Shown here: one piece after another, positions 28,452 to 37,743 of the stretch
Layout: every line of letters begins with the position of its first letter
Position numbering within the stretch: position 1 is the first letter of the stretch
Source of the DNA: Stenotrophomonas geniculata ATCC 19374 = JCM 13324
GTDB taxonomy: Bacteria; Pseudomonadota; Gammaproteobacteria; Xanthomonadales; Xanthomonadaceae
Direction of reading: 5' to 3'
Assembly (NCBI RefSeq): GCF_001431625.1
Contig: NZ_LLXT01000089.1
Span: 1 to 44,766 of the forward strand
DNA: 44,766 bases
The notes under the pieces: model-generated
Databases searched by the model: none
Told to the model about the DNA's origin: nothing
What the model saw: only the letters and a program-made list of their open reading frames with translations
Program-made: the position numbers and the translations under genes

Positions 28452-29144
28452 TTACGGCTGCTTCGCGCCGAAATTGCCACAGCCGTGGTACTGGCGCGTG
28501 CCGACTGTCAGCATCACCTTGGCCTCGAACGCCTCGCCACTCATGTCGTCCTGGCAGGTGGTGCGCTGGAAGCTGAGCTTGACGTCGGTGCCATCGGATG
28601 CCTTGCCACTCCAGCCATCAGCACCTTTGGTGGGCTTGGCGACATCGAAGCGGCGCTCGCCATAGTCGACTTCCACCTGCAGGCCCGGCGTGTCGCCATC
28701 AACGACCGCAAGCCACCCCGGCTCGTTGCCGGTGGCACGGAACGCGGCGTTGCCGGCACTGCCATCGCCTTCAGTGGCTTCGACCGCATGGCACTCGCGA
28801 TCGGCTTCGCCCTTCAGGCTCAACAGGCCGTCATCGCTGCCCTTGGTCCAGAAGCTGTTGCCCTGGCCATCGCCATACTTGGCGCCGGATGCCGCGCGTT
28901 CGGAGGTCATGGTGAAGGTGCGGTCGCCGATCACCACCGTGGCTGCATCCTCGCCATTGAAGGTCGCGCGCACGCTGAGATCACCACACTGGTAGGCGGT
29001 CTCGCTGCCACCTTCGGTGCTGGCGCCCGGCGGCGGCGTGGCAGGCGGGGCATCATTGCCGCCTGCGGCGGGCGGCGGGGCTGGCTGGCACGCGGCCAGC
29101 ACCACCCCGAGGGAGGCTGCCAACAGACTGGGAACTACACGCAT
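28452..29144 (-). CDS. Lipoprotein with MliC-type lysozyme-inhibitor domain plus second domain
   Basis: A 230-residue predicted outer-membrane lipoprotein. The signal ends at LAAC (lipobox Cys about residue 19), followed by a Pro/Ala/Gly-rich linker. Residues ~45-110 resemble MliC, the membrane-bound inhibitor of C-type lysozyme (YQCGDLSVRATFNGEDAATV, then the DRTFTMTSERAASGAKYGDG stretch and WTKGSDDGLLSLKG). The remaining ~100 residues (FRATGNEPGWLAVVDG, CGNFGAKQP) match a COG3650-type domain of unknown function. The ATG at 29144 has AAGGAG seven bases upstream. The longer open frame upstream is not supported. MliC proteins protect against host or eukaryotic lysozyme. Confidence 0.82.
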   Translation of the reverse strand: MRVVPSLLAASLGVVLAACQPAPPPAAGGNDAPPATPPPGASTEGGSETAYQCGDLSVRATFNGEDAATVVIGDRTFTMTSERAASGAKYGDGQGNSFWTKGSDDGLLSLKGEADRECHAVEATEGDGSAGNAAFRATGNEPGWLAVVDGDTPGLQVEVDYGERRFDVAKPTKGADGWSGKASDGTDVKLSFQRTTCQDDMSGEAFEAKVMLTVGTRQYHGCGNFGAKQP

Positions 29145-29227
29145 GGCTCGACTCCTTGTCGACACTACAGAGAGGCTCGACCCTACCACCTGCCGGTGAG
29201 CGGGGCCTGAAAGCGGCCTGACCGCAC

Positions 29228-29620
29228 TCAGGCGGCCAGCACCGCCATCGACAGCAGCTGTGCGCCACTGCCGCCGGAACTGCAGGTCCAAACGCGCAAC
29301 AGGCGCAGCTTCACTTCACGCTCCTGGTCCTGCTGCCACACTGACAACCGCACGTTGCTGGACAGCAGTGCCAGGCGACCACACAGCAGCGTTTCAACTG
29401 CGTGCAGCTGCAGGCTGCGCACCTGCAGTCCGCCGGCCAGCCAATCGCCCAGCCACGGCAGATCGAGCATGCGCCCGCCCTGTCCGTCCATCATGAACAA
29501 GGCCGGCGATACCAGCGCGGTCAGCGCATCGTGATCATTTTCCAGCAACGCTGCGCACAGGCGCTGCTCCAGCACCATCAACTGTTGTTCATGCAGATCT
29601 TCAACGATGTTCCGTTCCAT
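29228..29620 (-). CDS. NTF2-like (DUF4440/SnoaL-type) protein overlapping smeZ
   Basis: A 130-residue protein with an NTF2-like cone fold pattern: a helical N-terminus (ERNIVEDLHEQQLMVLEQRL), LENDHDALTALVSPALFMMD, and a beta-rich C-terminus ending in LRVWTCSSGG. It starts at the ATG at 29620, inside the final codons of smeZ (overlap of 20 bases, different frame), so it is the third gene of the smeYZ operon by coupling. NTF2-like proteins are enzymes or small-molecule binders; activity cannot be assigned. The ATG is placed by overlap and by the natural protein length. I am not aware that this gene is treated as part of the efflux system. Confidence 0.75.
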   Translation of the reverse strand: MERNIVEDLHEQQLMVLEQRLCAALLENDHDALTALVSPALFMMDGQGGRMLDLPWLGDWLAGGLQVRSLQLHAVETLLCGRLALLSSNVRLSVWQQDQEREVKLRLLRVWTCSSGGSGAQLLSMAVLAA

Positions 29621-32600
29621 CCACGGATCCCTCCGGCATCGGCCGGCGCTTGCGCAGGCGTTGCGCGATCCACTGCCGCGCGCCCTGCACTACTACATAG
29701 AAGACCGGTACGAAGAACACCGCCAGCACGGTCGCACTGACCATGCCGCCGAACACACCGGTTCCAATCGCCTGCTGGGTTTCCTTCGACGCGCCCTGCG
29801 CCAGCATCAGCGGCACCACGCCCAGCGCGAATGCCAGCGAGGTCATCACGATCGGCCGCAGGCGCAACCTGGCCGCTTCCAATGCCGCCTCGACCAGGCC
29901 GCGACCCTGCTGCTGCAGCTGGCGCGCGAACTCGACGATGAGGATCGCGTTCTTCGCCGACAGCCCGATCACGGTAATCATGCCGACCTTGAAGAACACG
30001 TCGTTGGGCATGCCCCGCAGCAGCACCGCGGCGACCGCACCGAGCAGGCCCAGCGGCACCACCAGCATCACCGCCAGCGGGATTGACCAGCTCTCATAGA
30101 GAGCCGCCAGCACCAGGAACACCACCAGCATCGACAACAACAGCAGCCACGGTGCCTGCGCCCCCGACTCCCGCTCCTGCAGCGACTGGCTGGTCCACTG
30201 CAGGGCAAAGCCGGACGGCAGCTTCTGCGCCAACCGCTCCATCTCCGCCATGGCCTGGCCGGTCGACACGCCGGAGGCCGGTGCGCCGGACAGGTTCAGC
30301 GCCGGGAAGCCGAGATAGCGCTGCAGCTGCAACGGCGCCTCGGTCCAGTGCGGCGTCACCAGTTCCGACAACGCCACCATGCCGCCTTCGCTGTTGCGAA
30401 CGTACAGCTTCAGCACATCCTCCAGCTCCATCCGGTGCGGTGCATCGGCCTGCAGGATCACCTGCTGCAGCCGGCCCTTGTTGGGGAAGTCGTTGACGTA
30501 CTGCGAGCCCATCGCCGCCGACAGCGTGCTGCTGATCTGCTCGAACCCCACGCCCATCGCCTCGGCCTTGGCACGGTCGATGTCCAGCCGCACGCTGGTG
30601 CCTGCTGGCAGGCCATCGGCATGCACCTCCGACAGCAGCGGACTGGCCTCGGCCAGCTTCAGCAGCTGCTGCAGGGCCGCGCGCAGCTCTGCCTGGCTCT
30701 GCCCGGTGCGCGCCTGCAGCGCCAGTGAGAAGCCGGAGGAGCGTCCCAGGCTGTCGATGGCCGGCGGCATCACGCTCATCACCTCGCCCTCGGCAATCGT
30801 CGCCATCGCCTTCTGCGCGGCCTCCACTTCGCCGGCCGCGGTGGCTCCTGCACGCTCGCCCCAGTCCTTCAGCATGGTGTAGGTCAGCGCCGCGCTCGGG
30901 CCGGACCCGGAGAAGCTGTAGCCGAGGATCGACTGGTTGGAGCCGATGCCCGGGCGTGACGCCACATGCCTTTCGTAGGCTTCGACCACGGCCAGCGTGC
31001 GCTCGGCCGTCGCTTCGGCCGGCAGCTGGATCGAGGTCATGAAGTAGCCCTGGTCCTCTTCCGGCAGGAATGCGCCCGGCAGCCAGTGCAGGCCCAGCAG
31101 CAACGCCGCCACCAGCGCGGCGAACACGCCCATGACCCGCCCGCTCCGCTGCAGCACCGACGCCACACTACGCTGGTAACGCCCGGTCATCCGCTCGAAG
31201 CCACGGTTGAAGGCGCCGAACAGCCCACCACGACCATGATGGCCATGGCTGTTCGGGCGCAACAGCGTCGCGCACAGCGCCGGCGTCAGGCTCAAGGCCA
31301 GCAGCGCCGAGAACAGGATCGACACCGCCATCGCCACGGTGAACTGGCGGTAGATCGCGCCCACCGAGCCGCTGGCCAACGCCATCGGGATGAACACCGC
31401 GGTCAACACCAGGGTGATGCCGATCACTGCGCCGGTCAGCTCACGCATCGCCTTGATGGTGGCCTCGCGCGGCGGCAGCCCTTCTTCGGCCATGATCCGT
31501 TCCACGCCCTCGACCACCACGATCGCGTCGTCGACGATGATGCCGATTGCCAGCACCATGCCGAACATGGTCAGCACGTTGATCGAGAAGCCCAGCGCCA
31601 GCATCACAGCGAAGGTGCCCAGCAGTGCGATCGGTGCCACCAGCGCCGGGATCAGCGTGTAGCGCCAGTTCTGCAGGAACAGGTACATCACCGCGAACAC
31701 CAGCAGCATCGCCTCCTGCAGCGTCTGCACTACCTTCTGGATCGAGATCTTGACGAACGGCGCGGTATCGAACGGAATGCTCGCTTCCACGCCGCGCGGC
31801 AGCAGCGGTGCCAGCTCGGCCATGCGCTCACGCACCGCCGACGCGGTGCGCACCGCGTTCGCGCCAGGACGCAGCTGCACGCCGGCGGCGGTGGCCGGAT
31901 GGCCGTCCTCGCGGGTGCCCCAGGCATAGCTCTGGGCGCCCAGCTCGACGCGGGCGACATCGCCCAGCAGCACCCGCGAGCCGTCGGCCCCGGCGCGCAG
32001 CACGATGGCAGCGAACTGTTCCGGCGTGGACAGTTGGCCGTCGGCACTCAACGGCACGGTAATGCGCTGGCCCGGCACACCCGGCGAATCGCCGATGCGT
32101 CCCGGCGAGATCTCCAGGTTCTGCTGCTCGATGGCGGCGGCGACGTCGCCCATGGTCAGGCCGTAGCCGGTCAACCGGGTCGGGTCCAGCCACACACGCA
32201 TCGCCTGCTCGGCGCCGAACAGCTGCACGCGGCCGACGCCATCGATGCGGCGCAGCTCTTCGATGATGTTGCGCGCCATGAAGTCGCCCAGCGCCGCTTC
32301 GCTGACGCTGGCATCCGGCGAACGCAGGCCGACCAGCATCAGGAAGCCGGAATCGGCGGCCTCCACGAACAGGCCGTTCTGGCGAACGCTGCGCGGCAGG
32401 CGCGGTTCGATCGCCTTGATCCGGTTCTGCACGTCCACCTGCGCCAGCTCCGGGTTGGTACCCGGCTTGAAGGTCGCAGTGATCGAGGCTTCGCCGGAGG
32501 TGTCCACCGACGACTCGAAGTACAGCAGGTGCTTGACGCTGGACAGCTCGCGCTCGATCAGGCCGACCACCGCGTCATTCAGCGTCTGCGGGCTGGCACC

Positions 32601-32750
32601 GGGGTAGCTGGCATAGATGCTGACGCTGGGTGGCGCCACCGCCGGATAGCGCTCAACGGCCAGCCGTGGGATTGCCAGTACGCCAGCCAGGATGATGAAG
32701 ATCGCCAGCACCCAGGCGAACACCGGGCGATCGATGAAGAAACGTGCCAT
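29601..32750 (-). CDS. smeZ: RND efflux transporter permease (SmeZ)
   Basis: A 1049-residue inner-membrane HAE-1 family proton/drug antiporter. It begins ARFFIDRPVFAWVLAIFIIL, has the TM4 proton-relay motif GIIVDDAIVVVEG (paired Asp), and keeps the family length and AcrB-like order. A periplasmic adapter gene lies directly upstream and no outer-membrane gene follows, as in smeYZ; the divergent two-component system matches smeRySy, and the neighbourhood order agrees with the rpf-smeYZ stretch of S. maltophilia as I remember it. SmeYZ contributes to aminoglycoside and trimethoprim-sulfamethoxazole resistance. Identification against the other Sme pumps is by context, not alignment. Confidence 0.88.
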   Translation of the reverse strand: MARFFIDRPVFAWVLAIFIILAGVLAIPRLAVERYPAVAPPSVSIYASYPGASPQTLNDAVVGLIERELSSVKHLLYFESSVDTSGEASITATFKPGTNPELAQVDVQNRIKAIEPRLPRSVRQNGLFVEAADSGFLMLVGLRSPDASVSEAALGDFMARNIIEELRRIDGVGRVQLFGAEQAMRVWLDPTRLTGYGLTMGDVAAAIEQQNLEISPGRIGDSPGVPGQRITVPLSADGQLSTPEQFAAIVLRAGADGSRVLLGDVARVELGAQSYAWGTREDGHPATAAGVQLRPGANAVRTASAVRERMAELAPLLPRGVEASIPFDTAPFVKISIQKVVQTLQEAMLLVFAVMYLFLQNWRYTLIPALVAPIALLGTFAVMLALGFSINVLTMFGMVLAIGIIVDDAIVVVEGVERIMAEEGLPPREATIKAMRELTGAVIGITLVLTAVFIPMALASGSVGAIYRQFTVAMAVSILFSALLALSLTPALCATLLRPNSHGHHGRGGLFGAFNRGFERMTGRYQRSVASVLQRSGRVMGVFAALVAALLLGLHWLPGAFLPEEDQGYFMTSIQLPAEATAERTLAVVEAYERHVASRPGIGSNQSILGYSFSGSGPSAALTYTMLKDWGERAGATAAGEVEAAQKAMATIAEGEVMSVMPPAIDSLGRSSGFSLALQARTGQSQAELRAALQQLLKLAEASPLLSEVHADGLPAGTSVRLDIDRAKAEAMGVGFEQISSTLSAAMGSQYVNDFPNKGRLQQVILQADAPHRMELEDVLKLYVRNSEGGMVALSELVTPHWTEAPLQLQRYLGFPALNLSGAPASGVSTGQAMAEMERLAQKLPSGFALQWTSQSLQERESGAQAPWLLLLSMLVVFLVLAALYESWSIPLAVMLVVPLGLLGAVAAVLLRGMPNDVFFKVGMITVIGLSAKNAILIVEFARQLQQQGRGLVEAALEAARLRLRPIVMTSLAFALGVVPLMLAQGASKETQQAIGTGVFGGMVSATVLAVFFVPVFYVVVQGARQWIAQRLRKRRPMPEGSVDGTEHR

Positions 32751-32786
32751 GTTGGATTTCCCTGGAGGGACCAGCCCGGTAGAGGC

Positions 32787-33935
32787 TCAGCCCTTGCTGC
32801 CGGCCTGCACCGCGCCGGCGCTGGCGACCGGCATCTGCCAATCGCGCGCATCGACCACCACGCCTTCCTGCAGGCGTTCCTGGCCCTCGACCACTACCTT
32901 TTCGCCCGCCTTCAGGCCCGTGCGCACCAGCCACTGGCGATCAACGCTGCCGTCGACCTCCAGCGTGCGGATTACCGCCTTGCCATCGCCACCGATCACC
33001 CAGGCATAGGCCTGGCCACCGGCGCTGCGCAGCACGGCCTGCTGTGGCACGGTCAGTGCACTGGCCGGCGCACCACGCGGCACCCTCGCGCGCACGTACA
33101 TGCCCGGCAGCAGCTGGCGCTGCGGGTTGTCGACCAGAATGCGGAGGATCACATCACCGGTACGCGCATCGACGTTGATGCCGGAGAACAGCATCTGGCC
33201 GCGCTCGGACAGCGGCTTGCCGGCCGCACCGATGATCGTCACCGGCAGCTCGCCGCCACCGGCAGCGCTGCGCTGCAGTGATTCCAGCTGGGCCGCCGGC
33301 TGGCGCACATCGACGTAGACCTGGTCGATCTGCTGCACCACCGCCATCGGCTCGGCATCGGCCACGCCCACCAGTGCGCCTTCGGTCACCAGCGCCTGGT
33401 CGATGCGGCCGGCAATCGGTGCACTGACCGTGGCATAGCGCAGGTCAAGCTGGCGACGGGCCAGGATCGCGCGCGCCTCGTTCACCGCGGCACGGGCCTG
33501 TTCGTACTCGGCACTGGCATCGTCGCGGTGCTGCTGGCTGACCGCCTGCGCGGCCGCCAGTGCATGCAGGCGCTGTGACTGCACGCGGCTGCGGCCCAGC
33601 GCCGCTTCGCTGCGCTGAAGTGCTGCCAGTGCCGAATCCACGTCTGCACGGAATGCTGCCGGATCGATCTGGAACAGCGCCTGGCCGGCGCTCACTTCTG
33701 CGCCCTGGTCGAACAGGCGGCGTTGCACGATGCCGCCCACCTGGGCACGGATCTGTGCGGTGCGCACGGCAGCCACGCGGCCGGGCAGTTCGTCATCGCG
33801 CTGTACCACCTGCGGGCCGACGGTGACCACGCTGACACGCGGTGTGGCTTCCGGCGTAGCTTCGGGGGTTGAGCAGGCCGTCATGGCCAGGGCGAGGGCC
33901 GCGATCAACGTGGCCGGAGTCCTGAAGGTTCTCAT
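32787..33935 (-). CDS. smeY: RND efflux periplasmic adapter (SmeY)
   Basis: The membrane-fusion protein linking SmeZ to an outer-membrane channel. The start is the ATG at 33935 (MRTFRTPATLIAAL), followed by a lipoprotein-type signal ending at MTAC (Cys about residue 21). Features: lipoyl-like halves (AQIRAQVGGIVQRRLFDQGAEV and RYATVSAPIAGRIDQALV), a coiled-coil hairpin between them, and a beta-barrel with LLPGMYVRARVP. Length 382 residues is normal. smeZ starts 36 bases downstream. The promoter region faces smeRy. The outer-membrane partner must be encoded elsewhere. Confidence 0.88.
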   Translation of the reverse strand: MRTFRTPATLIAALALAMTACSTPEATPEATPRVSVVTVGPQVVQRDDELPGRVAAVRTAQIRAQVGGIVQRRLFDQGAEVSAGQALFQIDPAAFRADVDSALAALQRSEAALGRSRVQSQRLHALAAAQAVSQQHRDDASAEYEQARAAVNEARAILARRQLDLRYATVSAPIAGRIDQALVTEGALVGVADAEPMAVVQQIDQVYVDVRQPAAQLESLQRSAAGGGELPVTIIGAAGKPLSERGQMLFSGINVDARTGDVILRILVDNPQRQLLPGMYVRARVPRGAPASALTVPQQAVLRSAGGQAYAWVIGGDGKAVIRTLEVDGSVDRQWLVRTGLKAGEKVVVEGQERLQEGVVVDARDWQMPVASAGAVQAGSKG

Positions 33936-34031
33936 TGCTGTGCACAATGCCGCGCAGGCGGCTGATAGGTTCTGAAGCGTGAAGTGTGCGTGGCAATGAT
34001 GGGGTTTCGATGGAGGAACTGTGGAGATACG
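33936..34031. promoter_or_regulatory. Divergent promoter region smeY / smeRy
   Basis: A 96-base gap between divergent starts; it must hold both promoters. A GGAG ribosome site lies five bases before the smeRy ATG. The 9-base sequence CGATGGAGG occurs twice, at 34008-34016 and 34030-34038, 22 bases apart, which might be a response-regulator site but may be chance, since the second copy includes the start codon. I did not find a convincing -35/-10 pair by eye. Confidence 0.6.
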
Positions 34032-34781
34032 ATGGAGGCAAGCACCTTAAGGCCCCGCCCCTGCATGCATGCCGCCCCTGCCCTCGCCGCCCTCGTCCTG
34101 ATCGTCGAGGATGAGGCCGAGATCGCCGATATTCTCACCGCCTATCTGGAACGCGAAGGACTGCGTACACTGCGCGCCGCCGACGGCCACAGCGCACTGG
34201 ACCTGCACCGCAGCGCCCGCCCCGACCTGGTCCTGCTCGATGTGCAGCTGCCGCGCCTGGATGGCTGGAGCGTGCTGACGCAGCTGCGCCAGCGCGGCGA
34301 AACGCCGGTGATCATGCTGACCGCACTGGACCAGGACCTGGACAAGCTGACCGCACTGCGCATGGGCGCCGACGACTACGTGGTCAAGCCGTTCAATCCG
34401 GCCGAAGTGGCAGCACGCGTGCGCGCCGTGCTGCGGCGTACGTTGCGCGCCTCGCGCGTGGATGCACCGACCGCGCTGCGGGCGGGCCCGCTGCTGATCG
34501 ACTCGGCCACCCATGCCGTGCATGTGGAGGGCGAAGGCTACAGCCACGAAGTGCTGCTCACGCTCACCGAGTTCAAGCTGCTGCACTGCATGGCGCTGGC
34601 GCCGACCCGCATCTTCAGCCGCAGCGAACTGATGCACGAATGCCTGCCGGAAAGCGAAGCGCTGGAACGCACCGTCGACAGCCATGTCAGCAAGCTGCGC
34701 CGCAAACTGGACGAAGTAGGCATGGTCAATGTTCCGGCCAGCGTGCGCGGTGTCGGCTACCGGCTGATGGCCGACCGCTGA
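34032..34781 (+). CDS. smeRy: OmpR-family response regulator (SmeRy)
   Basis: A 249-residue regulator. The receiver has the acidic pair Glu26-Asp27 (IVEDEAE), the phosphoacceptor Asp70 (LVLLDVQLPRLDGW) and Lys119 (DDYVVKPFNP). The C-terminal winged helix (LTLTEFKLLHCMAL, RTVDSHVSKLRRKL, VRGVGYRL) binds DNA. It is BaeR-like. The start is taken at 34032 because of GGAG at good spacing; MHAAPALAAL at 34065 is possible. The stop overlaps the kinase start (TGATG). SmeRySy controls smeYZ and, in published work, smeDEF in the opposite sense. Confidence 0.88.
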   Translation: MEASTLRPRPCMHAAPALAALVLIVEDEAEIADILTAYLEREGLRTLRAADGHSALDLHRSARPDLVLLDVQLPRLDGWSVLTQLRQRGETPVIMLTALDQDLDKLTALRMGADDYVVKPFNPAEVAARVRAVLRRTLRASRVDAPTALRAGPLLIDSATHAVHVEGEGYSHEVLLTLTEFKLLHCMALAPTRIFSRSELMHECLPESEALERTVDSHVSKLRRKLDEVGMVNVPASVRGVGYRLMADR

Positions 34782-35857
34782 TGGCGCACCTGCGCCGCTC
34801 CGGGCTCAGCCGACACATCATCGTCTCGATGTCGTTGATGGTGATCGGCGTCATTGTGATGATGATCCTGTCGTCATGGCTGCTGTACGCGGTGCTGGTC
34901 GAGTTCTTCCCCGGCAGTGCCGAGGAACCGGAAAGCTGGCTGCCGACCGGCCCGGAGCTGGCATGGATGGTCGGGGTGATCCTGACCGGCCTGGCACTGG
35001 CCATCGCCGCCTCGTTCCGACTGGCGCATCGCATCCTGTCGCCCTTGAATTCGCTGGTCGACAGCGTGCGCGCGCTCGCCGGCGGCGACCTCGGTGCGCG
35101 CGCCAGCGTCGAGGAAAACTCACCGGGCGAAGTGGCAACCCTGGTCGAGGATTTCAATGCGATGGCGCGCCGCCTGCAGCACATGGAGAGCGAGCGCGCG
35201 ATGTGGCATGCGGCTATTGCCCATGAATTGCGGACCCCGGTGACAATCCTGCGTGGCCGCCTGCAGGGGCTGGCCGAGGGCGTGTTCCAGCCGGACGAGT
35301 CGCAGTTCCGCAGCCTGCTTGCCCAGGTCGAAGGGCTGTCCCGCCTGATTGAAGATCTGCGCGTGCTGAGCCTGTCCGACAATGCGCGGCTGGACGTGCG
35401 TCGCGCGCGCACCGACGTGGTGGCCGAGGTGCATTCGGTGATGACCCTGGTCGATCCGCAGTTCCGCGCTGCAGGCTTCGTGCTGGAGCTGGAAACCAGC
35501 CGCGAGGAACACAACGCGCACTGTGATCCCACGCGCCTGCGCCAGGCGCTGCTGGCACTGCTGGAAAACGCGCGCCGCTATGCCAGCCCGGGCAAGGTAC
35601 GGATTGCCGTGCATGACACACCAGGCCATGTACAGGTAGCAATCGAGGATGAGGGCCCGGGCATCGATCCGGAGCTGCACGCCGACATCTTCAGCCCGTT
35701 CATGCGTGCCGACGGTTCGCGTTCACGCCAGGGCGGCGGCAGTGGCCTCGGCCTGGCGGTGGTCAAGGCCATCGCCGACGCGCACGGCGGCCGCGTCTAC
35801 TGCACGGCGGGCAACGCCGGTGGCAGCCGTTTCGTCATCGAACTGCCGCGCCAGTAG
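34781..35857 (+). CDS. smeSy: Sensor histidine kinase (SmeSy)
   Basis: A 358-residue inner-membrane kinase. Two transmembrane helices (about 12-38 and 60-84) flank a very short periplasmic loop of roughly 20 residues, so the signal is probably sensed in or at the membrane. Then HAMP (about 85-135), the H-box with His148 (AIAHELRTPVTIL), the N-box LLALLENARRYASPG, G1 DEGPGIDPE and G2 GSGLGLAVV. It overlaps smeRy by one base. Its 3' end overlaps that of the convergent DUF4105 gene by 23 bases. Confidence 0.88.
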   Translation: MAHLRRSGLSRHIIVSMSLMVIGVIVMMILSSWLLYAVLVEFFPGSAEEPESWLPTGPELAWMVGVILTGLALAIAASFRLAHRILSPLNSLVDSVRALAGGDLGARASVEENSPGEVATLVEDFNAMARRLQHMESERAMWHAAIAHELRTPVTILRGRLQGLAEGVFQPDESQFRSLLAQVEGLSRLIEDLRVLSLSDNARLDVRRARTDVVAEVHSVMTLVDPQFRAAGFVLELETSREEHNAHCDPTRLRQALLALLENARRYASPGKVRIAVHDTPGHVQVAIEDEGPGIDPELHADIFSPFMRADGSRSRQGGGSGLGLAVVKAIADAHGGRVYCTAGNAGGSRFVIELPRQ

Positions 35858-37733
35858 CGGGTGCGGCCGCCTGTTCCCGCAGGCGCGCGCCGAGTGCGGC
35901 GAGGTTGGCATCGATCGCATCCATCTCGTTGCGCTGGCCTGCCGGCAACTGCTGGCGCAGCTGCACGCGCAGCGCCTGCCAGGCCGGCACCGCCTGTGCG
36001 CTGGCGGTGGCAACCGCTTTGGCCAGCACCGCCTGCTCATCGACCAGCGGCAACCCATAGCCACCGTCCGCCAGCAGCGTACCTGGGCGCAACCATTGCC
36101 CACCCTGCTCCAGCAGCTGGCGCAGGCCGCGCGTCTCGGCACTGTCCGGTGCGGCCAGCAAGCGTCGTTTCAGCACATCGCGCGCACGCAGCTCGGCGCG
36201 GCGTTGCGCCGCCTGCTCCAGCAGCAGCAGCCCGGCGCTGGCACGCAGGTCACCCTGCAGCAGCCACGGCGCACGCTGCGGTGCGGGCAACTTCAGCCAG
36301 CCGCGCACATCGCGCACCGGCAGCCCCAGCTGTGAGCTCGCCACCGCGAACAACTGCTGGTAGTGGTCGCGCGCCGAAGCAAAGTAGTACCCCTGCGCCT
36401 GCGCTGCATTGCGGTCCGTCAGCACCCCCTCGTCGAGTACGTCCAGCCGCACCAGTCGCCGCTTCAGTCCGCGCGGGCTCAGCTGGGCCAGCCCGGCCTC
36501 GCCCAGCCGCGGCACGCCCGCCTGTAGCAGCTTGGCGGTTTCCACCGCGCAGTTGTTGCTGATGAAGTAATAGCGCCCGTCATAGTTCCAGTGCACCTGT
36601 GCAGTGCGCTCGAGCAGGCTGGCGATCTCGCCGGGCGACAACTGCAACGGCAGCGACTGCAACCCACGCAGTTCCACCTTGGTGTACTCGTCCACCACCT
36701 GCTGCAGCGGCAGCACGAACAGGCGCGACGGGTAGCCGCCGGTCAGGCCACGCCAGTTGGAAATCTGCACATCGCCGACGAATGCGCGGAACGACAGCAC
36801 GCGGTGGTATTCCAGGTCCAAGCGACAGTCCGGCCCCGGCGCACGGCCTGGCCGGCAGATCACCAGCCGCAGCATGCTGTGGCCCCAGCGGCTCATCGGC
36901 TGCGCACTGCCTTCGGCGAACAGGTAATCCACCGCATGGACACGCGCGGGGTCGAGCTGCAGCAGCGATGCCGCACCCTCCTCCGATTCGGCCTGCAGCA
37001 ATGGCAACGCGGTCGCGCAGTGCGACTGCGGCAGCGATGGCGGGGTTCCGAAATGGACCTGGTACCACTGCGCCAGCGCCGGACGCCGGCAGGCGAACTC
37101 AGCGTCCAGCAGGAAATGCTCGGCGTTCACCGCCAGGTACTCGGCCGGGTCCTTCAGTTCATACGCATCGGGACTGCGGTCACGGAAGTCGTTGTCGCCA
37201 CGGCCGAGATGCCAGGGCTTGCGCTGCCATCCGGCCAGATCACGCCAGCGCACACTGCGCGACCAGTTCGCCCCCGTAGTACGGTCGGCGACATGGGCCA
37301 GTTCGTGTACCAGCGCGCTGCGGCGTGCGCGACGCGCGCCGGGCACGGCATCATCCAGCAGCTCGCGACGCAGGGCGATGCGCCCGGCGAAGGCCCGGCC
37401 GTGCACATCGGCCGGCAGGTCATCACGCCAACGCACCTGGACCTGTGACGGCAATGCACGCAGCAGGCCATCGGGCAGCAGGGACTGCACGTCGGCCAGG
37501 GTCTGGCTGGCGAGCTGCTGCTGCGCCGGGTCGAGACCGGACGGATCAAGCAGCAGGCGATCAGCCGCGTGCGCGGAAGGGATGAGCAGCCACGCCAATG
37601 CGGCGATCCACCCGCACCGCCCGCTGTGCCTCTGTAGAGCCGAGCCATGCTCGGCTGAATGCCCGGCGCATGCGGATCGCAACAGCAGCCGAGCATGGCT
37701 CGGCTCTACAGAAGGCGATGACGCCGAGGTCAT
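35835..37733 (-). CDS. DUF4105 protein with HELAH motif (Lnb-like?)
   Basis: A large periplasmic or membrane-linked protein of unknown role. Seen: a hydrophobic segment ending SAHA (a signal peptide or anchor), a zinc-protease-like HELAH (ALVHELAHVADR), and the DUF4105 core with WGHSMLRL and FISNNCAVETA, whose His and Cys resemble a papain/LRAT-type pair. As I recall, DUF4105 proteins of Bacteroides were recently identified as lipoprotein N-acyltransferases (Lnb); whether this protein shares that activity is unknown. The start is uncertain: the ATG at 37733, with AGG four bases upstream, places a SMAG pair inside the reading frame before the hydrophobic segment; the nearest alternative is a TTG at 37598, which leaves an improbably short signal. 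It is coupled to a DUF2388 gene. Confidence 0.75.
   Translation of the reverse strand: MTSASSPSVEPSHARLLLRSACAGHSAEHGSALQRHSGRCGWIAALAWLLIPSAHAADRLLLDPSGLDPAQQQLASQTLADVQSLLPDGLLRALPSQVQVRWRDDLPADVHGRAFAGRIALRRELLDDAVPGARRARRSALVHELAHVADRTTGANWSRSVRWRDLAGWQRKPWHLGRGDNDFRDRSPDAYELKDPAEYLAVNAEHFLLDAEFACRRPALAQWYQVHFGTPPSLPQSHCATALPLLQAESEEGAASLLQLDPARVHAVDYLFAEGSAQPMSRWGHSMLRLVICRPGRAPGPDCRLDLEYHRVLSFRAFVGDVQISNWRGLTGGYPSRLFVLPLQQVVDEYTKVELRGLQSLPLQLSPGEIASLLERTAQVHWNYDGRYYFISNNCAVETAKLLQAGVPRLGEAGLAQLSPRGLKRRLVRLDVLDEGVLTDRNAAQAQGYYFASARDHYQQLFAVASSQLGLPVRDVRGWLKLPAPQRAPWLLQGDLRASAGLLLLEQAAQRRAELRARDVLKRRLLAAPDSAETRGLRQLLEQGGQWLRPGTLLADGGYGLPLVDEQAVLAKAVATASAQAVPAWQALRVQLRQQLPAGQRNEMDAIDANLAALGARLREQAAAPATGAAVR
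37634..37709. repeat. SMAG inverted pair near the DUF4105 start
   Basis: Rightward GTAG at 37634-37637 and leftward GTAG at 37709-37706, each with an AGCCGAGC / GCTCGGCT stem and CAT/ATG loop. The pair lies in the same frame as the DUF4105 coding region, between the only upstream ATG and the hydrophobic segment of that protein. Confidence 0.85.
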
Positions 37734-37743
37734 GCAGCCTGGA

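Noticed and set aside
30966..33281. A 771-codon plus-strand frame opposite smeZ/smeY
   Set aside because: His/Gln/Arg-rich translation typical of antisense in GC-rich DNA; the RND and adapter genes are well supported.
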